From Siphonodentalium dalli (Eukaryota > Mollusca > Scaphopoda > Gadilida > Siphonodentaliidae), in contig CP136064.1 in the NCBI GenBank assembly GCA_032622095.1, positions 37,996,426 through 38,060,425 of the forward strand: a stretch of DNA of 64,000 nt, written 5' to 3'. Shown here in pieces: positions 39,185 through 51,288 of this stretch; the stretch's first letter is position 1; every line of letters starts with the position of its first letter. The notes beneath the pieces are model-generated. The model was not told where the DNA came from, did not search any database, and saw only the letters and a program-made list of their open reading frames with translations. The position numbers were made by a program, and so were the translations under genes.

Positions 39185-39407
39185 ATATATATAGATATTT
39201 ATTATGCTACTTCAATATATCCTCGGGCAAATAAATTCATATTGAACCTACATATATTGGACTTATTTGATTCTATAATAAGTCCATCGTGGAGTTATCC
39301 CCGTTATTCCATTGGATTGCGTGAGCCACAGCGAAAACACATATATAAAGATTGTACATATCCTCGTTCAAATAGTTTCATATTGGACTTATTTGATTCT
39401 GAAACAG
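39185..39407. repeat. ATGCTACTTCAATATATCCT repeat flanking the palindrome at the left
   Basis: It contains TATGCTACTTCAATATATCC, GGTTCATATTGGACCTA-like segments and CCACAGCGAAAACACA. Similar blocks in the same orientation occur at about 44260-44390, 44720-44860 and 44890-44960, so the palindrome is bracketed by direct repeats. Confidence 0.6.
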
Positions 39408-42400
39408 GCCCATATAGTCCAGGAGATATTGGTCGACCTCTGCACCCCCCCCCCCCCCCCCCCAGTACTTAACTTCACCCCACTAATTTTCTTCCTTAAG
39501 GTCTCCACTAATTTTTTTCACTTGTTAACAAGAAAAAAAAGTGGCCGCAGAGACTCCAGACAAGATGGCGGCCATTTTTTTTAAATGCACCAGGTCTCTT
39601 TGATCGCCATTATAGTAAAGATGATAGCACATGCGGTCTTGTTTTCCGCTCGATTCGTTATGCTAATATACAACCCTTACAAATTAGTCAAAAATCCCAC
39701 ACCAAGATGGCCGCCGAAATGTGAAAATATGCTATTTTTCTGACATGCATATATATTTGCAGGAGATACTCGAGCTAGGATTCCTCTTATACCTGAGTTG
39801 AGGAATATTTACCCAAATCCAAGATGGCGGCCAAAATGGCCACCAGAAATTAAAAAATCGCAGATTTTAACATCAGTAAGCATTATTGTCATGACAACTC
39901 CACACCTGCTTACTATTGTAAGTTGGGAACACTTAGGCGAAGAACTTCCCAAATAAAAGTCCCCCAAATCCAAAATGGTGCCCACAATGGCGGACACATT
40001 TTGAAAAATCACCGAATTTCCTCATATTCACATCATTGGGCATTATTGTCGAGACAACTCCATGCGTACAGTTGAGTTGGAAATACTGAGGTGAAATAAT
40101 TACCTTACATCTCATGCAAGAAATGGTTTTCCAAATCGAACATGGCGGCCAAAATGGCGACCAAAATTTGAAAACACGCCTACATTCCTTTACTTTCTTA
40201 GGATGGGCGTTATTGTTTCGCGATTTCTGCCCACCATTACATGTTGATATGTATGAATTATTCATTAGGGTTCGGCAAGTGATACTCACAGTCAATATGG
40301 CGGCCACACTGGCAGGCAGAAATTGAAAAGAAGGCGATATTATCACATACTAATTTCAACTTTTTGTCATAATATTGATTTGTATAAACGAAACGGTACA
40401 TAATATAAGCCATCTATTAGTTCCAATGTAAGTCGTAGCCTTTTGGAAGGATGAAAACCCACAATCGTGATGTGGCATTTCAAAATCCATTCTCCACTAA
40501 GGGCTCATACTGGCCGTAACCGTATATATGTTCGCCGAATAGTCATATTATGACTTCCAAGAATCAAAACAACAGTACCTGAGCTTATTCTGAATTGCCA
40601 CATTCAGCATTATCTTGTTTCCGTCTCTTCGTCAGATTAATCTATCCCCACTCACAACAACAGTTCACTACTCTTCTTTGTAGAAGGGTGCCACTAATCG
40701 GAATGTTTCAAACAATACATATGCCGGTGTCCAGCTCACGTGTTTGTTTCGAAAGCTTGGAATTCTTAGCGAGCTTCATTCGTGGTATAGCTTATGGTAT
40801 AATTCAGATGCTACATATGGGGTATATGCGTCATCTTGTGCGATATATTATAAAGGTATTCGGTCGATGCGTATACTAGCTTTCAGAAGGACCTATCTAT
40901 CTGCATATTGTCAGCTTTGGTGACCTAATTGGGATAACAACGTGTACACCTGGTGATCTTCCAAAACAGCCACTTCTCAATATATGGTTCATCAATTCAC
41001 ATTCTCATCTAATGCACTGACGTACCCGGACAACTTCTGTATATGGCTTCAAATGTTGAAAGACCGACATTTGACGGATGCATTTCTGCCAAGGCGTAGA
41101 AGACCATAATGCATAATATACCCAAACTCCTTGAACATGATCATAAGAACAAGCTTGTTGGCGTCCAGCAATCGTCTCAGCGAACAGATCCAAGCAGATG
41201 ATAACAATACACACGGTGCTAGTTTGTGGGTATGTCATGATAGTGCAAATGAAATTGGACCATGACTGCACCGCCCCTTATTTTGTTATGTTTTAGATTC
41301 AGACATGATCTCATGTGTGGCTTTGCTTTCCTTGTATGCTAAGATTGTATGTTCCCATCCGTTTCGAAGCCGTTCTTAAACAACTGGACCAGGAGTATGC
41401 CATTGGCTACTGCTGTATAAGCCCCACCAAGACTGGGGTGTAGTCTTAAAGGCGATACCTTTGATAGTTGGTTGATATGTCATACTCACGCGGGGTGGTA
41501 TGGTTCAAGAAAGTACAAATGCCATCAACAAAAGGGTGAAATGTTCAACTCGAAGAACATCCAGAGGAATGTTACGTTGATGAACTCTTGCATTCAGTTC
41601 AACAAACGTTGGTACACCAAGTGATTTCTTGGTAACATCACCATTGCGACCATTTTCCTGCATGAGACATTAACTACTATATTCTAAATTTATATATATA
41701 AAGCTATATGATCATAAAGGTCGCGTTCCCGAACGTCCACAGCCATTGCCATCGAGACTGTAAATTGTTCTTTAAATACATAGTGAAATAAATGCACCAC
41801 AGTTCCTGACATTTTCTTGAATAATACCGCCCACCTACTGACACTAACCCCGAGAGAAGATAACAAAACACGCATACATTCATGCTATAACGACATTATC
41901 CTTTAGTCCATCCGACTATTTTGAGAGAGGCTAGCATAGTATTATCCAGACAAAAGTGTACGTAGTTGAATCAGAAAGGCTTCGAAACGGATGTGGAAAT
42001 ACAATCTTACCACACCAAATAAAACCGACATGCATGACATTCGATATCTTAAACATGCATCAGGTGTAGGGTGGTGTATACAGTGGCCCATTTCATTCCC
42101 ACTATCATGGCGTATGTCCACAAACTAGCACCGCGAGCATTGTTCTTCTCTGCTGGGAGATATTCGACGAGACAACTGCGGGGCATCACACAGTTTGCTT
42201 CAGATAATGGTCAAGAAGTGTGGGTAGTCTGTACACTAGGGTCTTCTGCTTAGCAGATAGACATCTGTCCAAGGGAATGAGACAGCTAGCAACCTTCGAA
42301 ACACTGTCGAAGTTGTCCACATATGACAATGCGTTCGCTGAGTTTGTGAGTTGACGAACCATCTATTGAGAAGTGACTAGCTAACTGGTTCGCCAGGTGT

Positions 42401-44150
42401 ACATGTCATTATCCTATGGGGTATGAGACACATACATAGAGATGACCTTCTGTAAGCTTGTATACTCATCGACCATAAGCCTTCAAGATGACGCACAAAT
42501 ATCATATTTAGCAAATATTTAAAATCGTAAGCTAGACACCGGAAAATGAATTGTTTGAAACGTTATGATTAGAGGGACCCTACTCCCAGGGAGTGGTGAA
42601 TACTTCGTCGGTGTGAGCGACCTAGATTTATCAGACAAATAAATGGAAGCTGGTCCAGATAATTATGGACGTGACGTGGCAAATCAGAATCTGTTGTCAG
42701 GTAATTGTTCTAATATAACTATTCGGCGCACCTACGCTTACGGCCATTATCGGCGCTAAGTTGAGACTGGATTTCGAAATGCCACATCGCGATATTAATT
42801 GTGGTTTTTCATCTTTCCAGAAGGATACGAGCTATGTTATGCGTTTTGATACCTTTAAGTTGAACTAGTAGATGGTTTATGTACAGTTTCGTCCATACAT
42901 ACCGATATTATGACAAAAAGTTGAAATTAATATGTGAAAATATCGATTTCTATTCAATTTCTAGCCGCCAATTTAGCAGCGATCTTGGCTGTGAGTATCA
43001 ATTGCCAAACCCTAATGAATACTTCATGTCACTATTCCATATCAACATGTAATGGTGGATGGAAATCGCGAAACAATAACGCCCATCGTAAGAAAGTAAA
43101 GGAATGTAGACTTGTTTTCAAATTTCGGTCGCCATTTTGGCCGCCATCTTCGATTTGGAAAACAATTTCTTGCTTGAGATGTAATGTAATTACTTCACCT
43201 CAGTATTTCCAACTGAATTGTAAGCATGGGTGGAGTTGTCTCGACAATAATGCCCAATGATGTGAATATGAGGGAATTTCGGTGATTTTTCTAAATATGT
43301 CCGCCATTGTGGGCGCCATTTTGGATTTGGGGGACTTTTATTTGGATATGGTACAAGGAAAGTTCTTCGCCTAAGTGTTCCTAACTCACAATAGTAAGCA
43401 GGTGTGGAGTTTTCATGACAATAATGTTCACTGATGTTAAAATCGGCGATTTTTTATTTCTGGTGTCCATTTTGGCCGCCATCTTGGATTTGGGTAAATA
43501 TTCCTCAACTTAGGTATAAGAGGAATCCTAACTTGAGTAGCTCCTGCACATATATATGCATGTGTGTTGTTATAATAGCAATAACATTCATTGATTCGAA
43601 ACATTACATCGCTTTATTAGCGTAGATTTGGCTTTGACCTATTATACCGGTATTTGGGAAAACGTGATATCGGACAAAAATATCCCGCAATGAATGTATA
43701 TTATGGACCCCATGTGGTCGCCAATGACTCATCTATATGATAAATGTATAACATGACGCAAAGATGCCAACATTTTCTCACAGAGACAAACGAACGAAAG
43801 GTGGTAACATGTCAGAAAAATAGCATATTTTCACATTTCGGCGGCCATCTTGGCCGCCATATTGGATTATGGTGTGGGATTTTTGGCTAATTTGTAAGGG
43901 TTGTGTATTAGCATAACGAATCGAGCGGAAAACAAGACCGCATGCGCTATTATCTTTACTATAATGGCGATCAAAGAGACCTGGTGCATTTAAAAAAAAG
44001 GCCGCCATCTTGTCTGGAGTCTCTGCGGCCACTTTTTTTTCTTGTTAACAAGTGAAAAAAATTAGAGGAGACCTTAAGGAAGAAAATTAGTGGGGTGAAG
44101 TTAAGTCCTGGGGGTGCAGAGGTCGACCAGTATCCCCTGGACTAATAGTG
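39408..44150. mobile_element. 4.7-kb imperfect palindrome (long foldback element), arms ~2 kb
   Basis: The left arm (39408 to about 41380) and right arm (about 41960 to 44150) are inverted copies; the loop is ~580 bp. Paired landmarks: GGTCGACCTCTGCA (39432) with TGCAGAGGTCGACC (44116); GTGGCCGCAGAGACTCCAGA with its inverse near 44020; GTACACCTGG (40947) with CCAGGTGTAC (42392); GGTGCTAGTTTGTGG (41216) with CCACAAACTAGCACC (42118); CCGTTTCGAAGCC (41359) with GGCTTCGAAACGG (41978). The outer arms carry ~150-bp subrepeats with AAGATGGCGGCC-like cores. No transposase or conserved protein is visible; short frames there are repeat translations. Confidence 0.85.
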
Positions 44151-45872
44151 AGCTTAATTAAAAAAAAAAAAAATTAACTAACAGTTTGAAAAACTAACGC
44201 CGATACAACCACGGCCACGGTACCCCGAGTCACCACACCAAATATATATATAGATATGCTACTTCAATATATCCTGGTGCAAATAGGTTCTTATTGGACC
44301 TAAATAATTTTATTCTGGAGTAAGCCCACAGTTGACTTATACCCATTATTCCGTTGGATGGTGCGGACCACAGTGAAAACACATTATAAAGAGCCCCTAT
44401 TTTTTTATTTTTGTTGTTGTATTTATTGAATTAAATTAGTTTAAATTAAAATTTTGAAAAACTAAAGCTGCCAGGGTACCCAGAGTCACCACACCAAATT
44501 TGGTTGAAATCAGGCTAGGGGTCTGGGAGAAAAATCTGGACAGAGCGAGCCCACTCTTATATGTATATAGATACTGCTTCCTTTGGTCACCTTTATTCAC
44601 CGTAGGAGGGGCCTGCGGCCCCCTTGTCCATTAGAGACCCGCGGTCCCTGTGTACACTTCATGCACATAACAGACGGATCCTACTGTTTGTTATATATAT
44701 ATATATATATATAGATAATATTTATGCTACTTCAATATATCCTCATGCTAATAGGTTCATAGTGGACCTAAATATTGACATTGGTTCATATTTCATGAAT
44801 TTATTTGATTTTGGGATAACCCGTTATTCTTTGAATGGCGGGGCCACAGTGAAAACACAAAAATAAAGAAAGACATCTGGTACTGCTGCAACATATCCTC
44901 GTGCAAATAGGTTCATATTGGACCTAAATATTCACATAGATTCATATTGGACTTATTTGATTCTGAAATAGGCTCATAGTGAGGTTATTTTAAATGTTTG
45001 TTTTTTATGTATTTAATTAAATTTTTTTTAGATCACATTTTGAAAAAACGAATGCCGTTATAACCTCCGTCAGGGGACCCCGAATCATCACACCAAATTA
45101 AGTTGAAATTGGTCCTGCTGTCTGGGAGAAACATCCAGACAGATATACCGATATAAAGATATTGTGACTATCCTATCTTTTCAAACGTCCCTCTTATCAT
45201 AACATTTATGCAGGGTCATGGCTATAGCGGCTCTATTTTGTCAGGGGGTGTCTATCATATTAAAGCAGCGACGCACTAAGGCCCTCAGTTATATTGGACG
45301 GGTGGTCATCCTATAATTTCAAACTTATCCGCACCTCTTATCATAACATATCGCGGCAAGAACGTGGCTATATGGGCTCAGTTAGAGGAGGACTGGTCAT
45401 CCAATAATATCAACAACTGCTCCGATCTCTTATAATATATATCGATGCATGGTCGTGGCAACAGGGGCTCCGTTTTGTGATGGTGTATCCATCATATAAT
45501 TTCAATATGCACAAACTGAACCCAAATCCAACTTCCTGTGAATTCCACATAGCGATGGAATCTTATATCAAGATGCGAGATATATCATTGATTATGCTAA
45601 GTAAACTCACTGGACGCTCAGTGTACATCAATGACCAACGTTGGTCAGACGTTGTGATATGATTATAGGGTTTGGTGGCGGTTCGTACCTCCCCATTCTA
45701 AGTGAACAGATGTAATGTCGTTCCAGGCATTGAGTTCCCAACACCCCTAAACCCCATGTCCCTGTCCATGAGATTTCCAGCTGATGAAATATTTTCACAT
45801 GGGGGGGGGGGGGGGGAATCTGATCCCTTGTCACCACGCCCCTGCACATCAGAGGTGGGTACATGAACCGGT
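44151..45872. other. Intergenic, repeated ATGCTACTTCAATATATCCT blocks and a poly-G run
   Basis: Three blocks related to 39185-39407 lie between about 44225 and 45140, each ending near CACCACACCAAATTTGGTTG and CTGGGAGAAAAATC. A further CCTCTTATCATAACAT series repeats at about 45190, 45335 and 45430. A run of 16 G lies at 45801-45816. No gene. Confidence 0.5.
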
Positions 45873-46970
45873 TTAAAGGTACTCAATCCGTTTTGATAGT
45901 CCCCATATCATCAGATTACAAAAACAAAAAACTAAATTTAAAATGCCGCTTTAGTTATCAGAATCGATTAATTGCCCACCAATTATTAATGCTAACACCA
46001 GTTATCTATAGTATAAATTGCTCACAAGTGTTAATTATCAACATTTTGTTCATCGAACTTTGTCACATTGGTAAATATCTAACACCCAAAGTCACTTGAT
46101 TTTAGAGTTATACATCTTCATCTGCAATTTGGTCTGAGTCCGTCGGCCTGACGAATATTTGCCAGGCCGCCAAAAATAGACATATCTTGGGGAAATAACA
46201 AATTTCAAAAATCGATATCTGATCCTCTGAGCTTTGATGGGTGGATTCCTCAACTAGAATCAAATATGATTTACCGCGAAGCCAAAGAAATAGTAATTTA
46301 ATTGGGAGCGTTAATTCTGATTATGTATCTTTAAGGGTGTGAAAATCGAACAGTTATGTTGGGCACCCCATGCGAAGAGGTTCCTTAATGTTGTAGCTTT
46401 CAATACATTTTCATAGTTCTCGAAAATTCTTTGTGATTGGAAAATGACAGTCTTTACAAGAACACATAAATTTTTTGATTTATGTTCGTATGTTCATGTA
46501 CCTTTATTTTATCTGGATTAAAGGTACTCCTCTCAATTACTATTTCAATGGCTTCGGGGGTCAAAAATATTCGATTCGAGTCGAGGAAGTCACCCATCAA
46601 AGCTCAGATTTGTTAGATATCGATTTTAGAAATCTATTATTTTTCATTATCGGGAATACTTTCTGGCCCAGAACTCAGTCACTTGATTTTAGAGTTATCC
46701 ATCCTTGTCTGTTTGAATAGATTTTGGTGTACACATCCCGAGCAGAATACGGCAGTTGAAGGCAATTATTAGTACTCATCTCGAGTAAATAACAAATTTC
46801 AAAAATCAATATCTAATAACTCTGAGCTTTGTTTGATGGGTTCCTCAAATCGAATCAAATATTTTTTACCCCCAAAGCCAAAGAAATAGTAATATAGGAC
46901 CCTCTGATCGGATTGTTGTTGTTGGAATCTGTTGAGATGGGGACCATCTGTTCGGATTGAGTACCTTTAA
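45873..46970. mobile_element. 1.1-kb TTAA element with TTAAAGGTACTCAATCCG ends
   Basis: The terminal repeat TTAAAGGTACTCAATCCG is inverted at 46953-46970, with a further GTCCCCATATCA/TGAGATGGGGAC match just inside. The interior has three copies of an AACAAATTTCAAAAATC...AAGCCAAAGAAATAGTAAT module (46191-46310, 46784-46900, and inverted at about 46525-46640). No transposase frame is visible. Confidence 0.8.
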
Positions 46971-48178
46971 CGTACTTGGTATGTTCATAGAATTATGGAA
47001 TGAGAAATTGTTATTTCTTACAAACAATGGACCTTTCCATAGCTGTTAATCAAATAATTATTAGGGGATATTTTCGACCAATCAGCGACTGAGCCGGCCA
47101 ATGGCTGCATTGAAAATTCTGCTGCCATCTTTCTTCACCCTAATTTCGATATCCATGTATACATTTAGTGTTAAATTGGCTATATTCAAACAACTATTTT
47201 TGAGTCAAATCATAATATCCTGAGATTCATATTTGTGCAATGTTATAAATTAATCCGTGATTATAACAATATTTTTCATTTAGCATGACACTTGTCATAA
47301 TTTTCACATTTAATGGCAAAACGAATGTGTGTTCTCTGGTTTAGATATATTAAAGAAGAGTTCAGGGATCTGTCTGTCCTGCCCTGTTTGCGATTTTTCT
47401 TCCAGAGCCCTTGCTTGATTAACAGTTACTGGATATAATGTCACAAAAATAAGGTTTTAATCAAATTTATAAATCGGTATACTAATATAAGGAAGTATAA
47501 CAATTTATAAATTCGGTTAAAACCTTATTTTTGGGGACTTTATGTCCAGTAACAGTTTCTGTGCTTGTTTCAACTCAATTTCGTATGGCGTCTACATGGT
47601 TTTTTTTTTAAATCAACTGTTTAAAAGATCAAAATGTTCACGAATCATATACATGAGTCTGTTTCAGCTAGTAAGGGCAAGTGATGATGTGTTCACGTCG
47701 GAAGTCGATCTGGTGTAATGAATACAGTCTTATTACCAGTGGGCGGTACTACCGCTGTGGGTGTACCTCTGTGGAAAGCTCCATTGTAGATTCTTACAAA
47801 GAAAGCTAGTGAAGAAAGTATATATTGACCCCTGACATTTGTTTTTACAAGTATACAGAAGATCCTAAATCAATCGTGTCATCTCGTTGTATTGAAAGAC
47901 ATTTCATTTCCATTATGAATAATTCAAAAATAATCTCCACTTATGAAGAGTGTCAGATCTCCACTTCAATATCGAGGAGCTTTATGTTATGACGCGCTAC
48001 TCTCATGATATACGGCCAATCAGAATAAACTATTGGTCGCGTACATGAATCCGTGAAAAGTGGTTGTTTATAGAAGAAACTATGCGTCTGGGGAAACAGA
48101 CGTAGTCAGGTTGAGGTTGTATAGTTTCTGATGAAGGTATGTAATACAGTTATAGCTTGAATCAATTATTCAATATAT
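46971..48178. other. Intergenic with a small hairpin repeat
   Basis: At 47424-47550, GTTACTGGATATAATGTCAC and AAAAATAAGGTTTTAATC pair with GGTTAAAACCTTATTTTTGG and ATGTCCAGTAAC, a ~125-base foldback. The rest shows no gene. Confidence 0.55.
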
Positions 48179-48639
48179 GTGACCCGCCATATCAAATCCA
48201 GTCGTAAGTCGGGATTGTTTTACCCTGTGCCAATGCATTCTCTTATATATGCGAGTCGACCATAGGTCGCCTCGCATATATAAGAGAATGCATTGGCCTA
48301 ACAATTTTTTACAATTTTAATAATTTTTTCTTGTATTCTTTAACAATTTTATAATTTCACCCATACAGAGCCCCAGACAAACATGAGCAGACGACAGTCT
48401 TCTGTAAACTATGCTTCTATATATGTGTGGGGCTCCCTGCAGGGTAATGGATGTTTTTTATTTTATGTCCTAAAAATTGTAAGAAACATTTATTTAAAAA
48501 AATGATAAAAACTTGTTAGGCCAATGCATTCTCTTATATATGCGAGGCGACCTATGGTCGACTCGCATATATAAGAGAATGCATTGGCACAGGGTAAACA
48601 AAATCCCGACTTCCGACTGGATTTGATATGGCGGGTCAC
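48179..48639. mobile_element. Family B foldback element, copy 3
   Basis: GTGACCCGCCATATCAAATC to GATATGGCGGGTCAC, with cassettes at 48229-48297 and 48520-48588 and the central GAGCCCC/GGGGCTC hairpin. It is nearly identical to the two copies in INTS2 introns, which places the family outside the gene as well. Confidence 0.88.
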
Positions 48640-49268
48640 ATATATACAATTTGACTTTCTATAGGCGATATAGCCATTGATTAAAGGTTCGTGGTTTTTA
48701 TATTATAGTGTGCCTATATAGTGATTCTCACTGTTCCATAAACCAAAATATGTCGTCCAAATTTAGGGACGTGGTCAGATATTCTATTCATTTGCTTTTA
48801 TGTAGAATATTTTGATCGAAGTTGGGGTAACACCCCACCCATCTATACGATGTGACACCCCGCTGTCGATACGATGCGTCCCTATATATTATTTTGGCCT
48901 GTATAGTTCACGGGGATACAGTTGGAAATCCTACTTCGACATATCCCGGCCGTCAACGGAAAACCTGTAGCTTTGTCGCTGCACACATATTCATATAATA
49001 TTTCAACGATTCTGACAACCAATCTAAATGAAATTACGAAGTCAGTTCAAGTGTTGAAAGTTACACGGCAGAAATACCACGTATATAAATCAAAGTAAAA
49101 TAAAAACATAAATCCATAGACCACTTACCAACATTTATGTTTCCTACCATTTGGAATAGTCTCAATAAAACATTTCATGAATTACGAGGAAGGCATCTTT
49201 TTGTGTAGAAATTAAGTATTATGTGAACCGTTACCCCAAAAATGTTTAATGTGACAACCAGCACTAAT
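48640..49268. other. Intergenic, nothing recognised
   Basis: AT-rich sequence without gene or clear repeat. Confidence 0.4.
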
Positions 49269-51288
49269 ATGGCAAGCCAAACCGCTATTTAATATTAATT
49301 TTACTTATGTAAAATAAAATTACACTTTATTTTACTTAAGTGAAATAAAATGTCATTTTATTTCACTTAAGTGAAATAACGGTCATTTTTTATTTTACTT
49401 AAGTAAAATTAACCATGTTTTAACTTAAGTAGAATTCTTTTTTACTTAAGTAAAATAAAAAATGACCTTTATTTTACTTAAGTAAAAAAGAATTCTACTT
49501 AAGTAAAATAATACGTTAATTTTACTTAAGTAAAATAAATTACATCTATGGATGACCGGTAGATGGCGTTTATTTCACTTAAGTTAAATAAAGCGCCCAC
49601 TATGGGAGTCATCTTGCAAACTAACAATTGCTCCCTTGGCACGTGCGCCGGGAGTGCTGTTCATGTTCGTGAGAAAGTTATCTCCCGTTGTGTATTATGA
49701 GTGCATTTGAGCAACCCAGGCTACAATCGTAGCCGGCTAGGCATGCGCAGTAGAAAGCTACAGAAAGCTGCAGCCGGCCACAGCTGGTGGTCACTAACTA
49801 TTGTACCGCAACTCCGAACTTGGAATGTCGGCATAATGTTGGCATTATGTTGCAATATCAATTCACCAATGGTCTCGCTCGCTGCAGCAAGTACATTTGA
49901 AGCAATTAACACTCGTACAAAGTCCATGCCTCCATAAATCTGATATTTAAAAGAGTATGATATGTGATTGTATCTCGTTCTCAGCACAATAAGCATCAAA
50001 CACAAACGCATCACACATTTTTAGCAGTTTTCTCTGATTATTGCGGTAATGGCAGTGGGTGTGGAATGTTCTCAATTTTATTGCATGAGGTTGGTGCTAA
50101 TCTCATTCTGGCATCTATATATCATCAAACACTCGCTGTCCTTATAACAAGCTCACGTGTGGTTTGGTGGGATTTGGCGTTGGTCTCTAAACTGATTGGG
50201 GGGAAATCATTAATAACTCTTAACACCTGGTTGAACTTTATTTTACTTAAGGAAAATAAATGACATATATCGATGACCGGTAGATGGCGTTTATTTCACT
50301 TAAGTGAAATAAACCCAAATGTTCATTTATTTTACTCAAGTAAAAAAGAATTTTACTTAAGTTAAATAAAAACTGTGTTTTATTTCACTTAAGTAAAATT
50401 CTTTTTGACTTAAGTAAAATAAAAAAAGGGCGTAACATAATGGTAATTTTATTTCACTTAAGTAAAATTAGTGTGCGTTTTAATTTTACTTTTTATTTTA
50501 CTTATGTAAAATAAAGTGTCATTTTATTTTACTTAAGTAAATAAAATCATGTAGATGGCGCTTTATTTCACTTAAGTAAAATAAAATGACACTTTATTTT
50601 ACTTAAGTAAAATAAAATGTCATTTTATTTCACTTAAAGGGGTACTGTACGCCATTTTCATTAAATTTCCGGTGACAACAACGATCTAATATCGATAATA
50701 TATAGAAACATAAGTAATTTGAGTCGAAGATGTATTCTGTAAACGCTCAGGTTAACAGGCTATCTTAAAATTTAATAATTTAAAAGTTAATAATTTGATA
50801 TAAATTGAATTTATGACTGGAGCCATAAAATGGCGTCAATTAAATTACGAATTTCCGTAATCAAATTATAATTGAGGGATACTGGATTGTTAAACCGATC
50901 GCACACACGATCGCTTAAAATATTATGATGATACGGGGAGAACACTCAAGCCACTCACTGACTAGCGACGATACAATAACATAAGTGATTATATGGGATT
51001 AGTATGCCTATAATATAACTTTTATTTGATTCATTTGGTTGAAAACTGTACAAAAATTACTCGACAACGACAATTTGTATTTTTGCATTCCGGTAAATTT
51101 GTCATCCGTAACACTACTTCGTACTCAACAGACTTTCAAATAATGAAAAAATTGTTACCTTATTCTCCGACTCGGAGACTATAGAAACCAACAACAACAT
51201 TTGGCGTACAGTACCCCTTTAAGTGAAATAAAGTGTCATTTTATTTTACTTAAGTAAAATTAATATTAAATAGCGGTTGGCTTGCCAT
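49269..51288. mobile_element. Composite element built of ACTTAAGT palindromes
   Basis: Outer inverted ends: ATGGCAAGCCAAACCGCTAT (49269) and ATAGCGGTTGGCTTGCCAT (to 51288), each followed inward by TTAATATTAATTTTACTTA. Two dense blocks (about 49300-49590 and 50235-50640) are tracts of TTTTACTTAAGTAAAATAAA or its CACTTAAGTG variant. GATGACCGGTAGATGGCGTT occurs at both inner borders (49549 and 50272). The middle (49600-50230) is non-repetitive, with no conserved protein. A separate MITE is inserted at 50634-51222. Confidence 0.8.
50634..51222. mobile_element. Nested TTAA MITE with AGGGGTACTGTACGCC ends
   Basis: TTAA at both ends (50634-50637 and 51219-51222) and terminal inverted repeats AGGGGTACTGTACGCCA. 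It interrupts one CACTTAAGTGAAATAA repeat of the surrounding element exactly at its central TTAA, so removing it and one TTAA restores the palindrome. It is younger than its host element and non-coding. Confidence 0.88.

Noticed and set aside
39933-40346. 137-codon minus-strand frame in the large palindrome
   Set aside because: It follows the ATGGCGGCC subrepeats, which also give broken partial frames in the other arm. No known domain.
482-48588. Recurrent short peptides of the CILLYMRGDLWSTRIYKRMH type in many places
   Set aside because: They are translations of the palindromic cassette in various frames, not a protein family.
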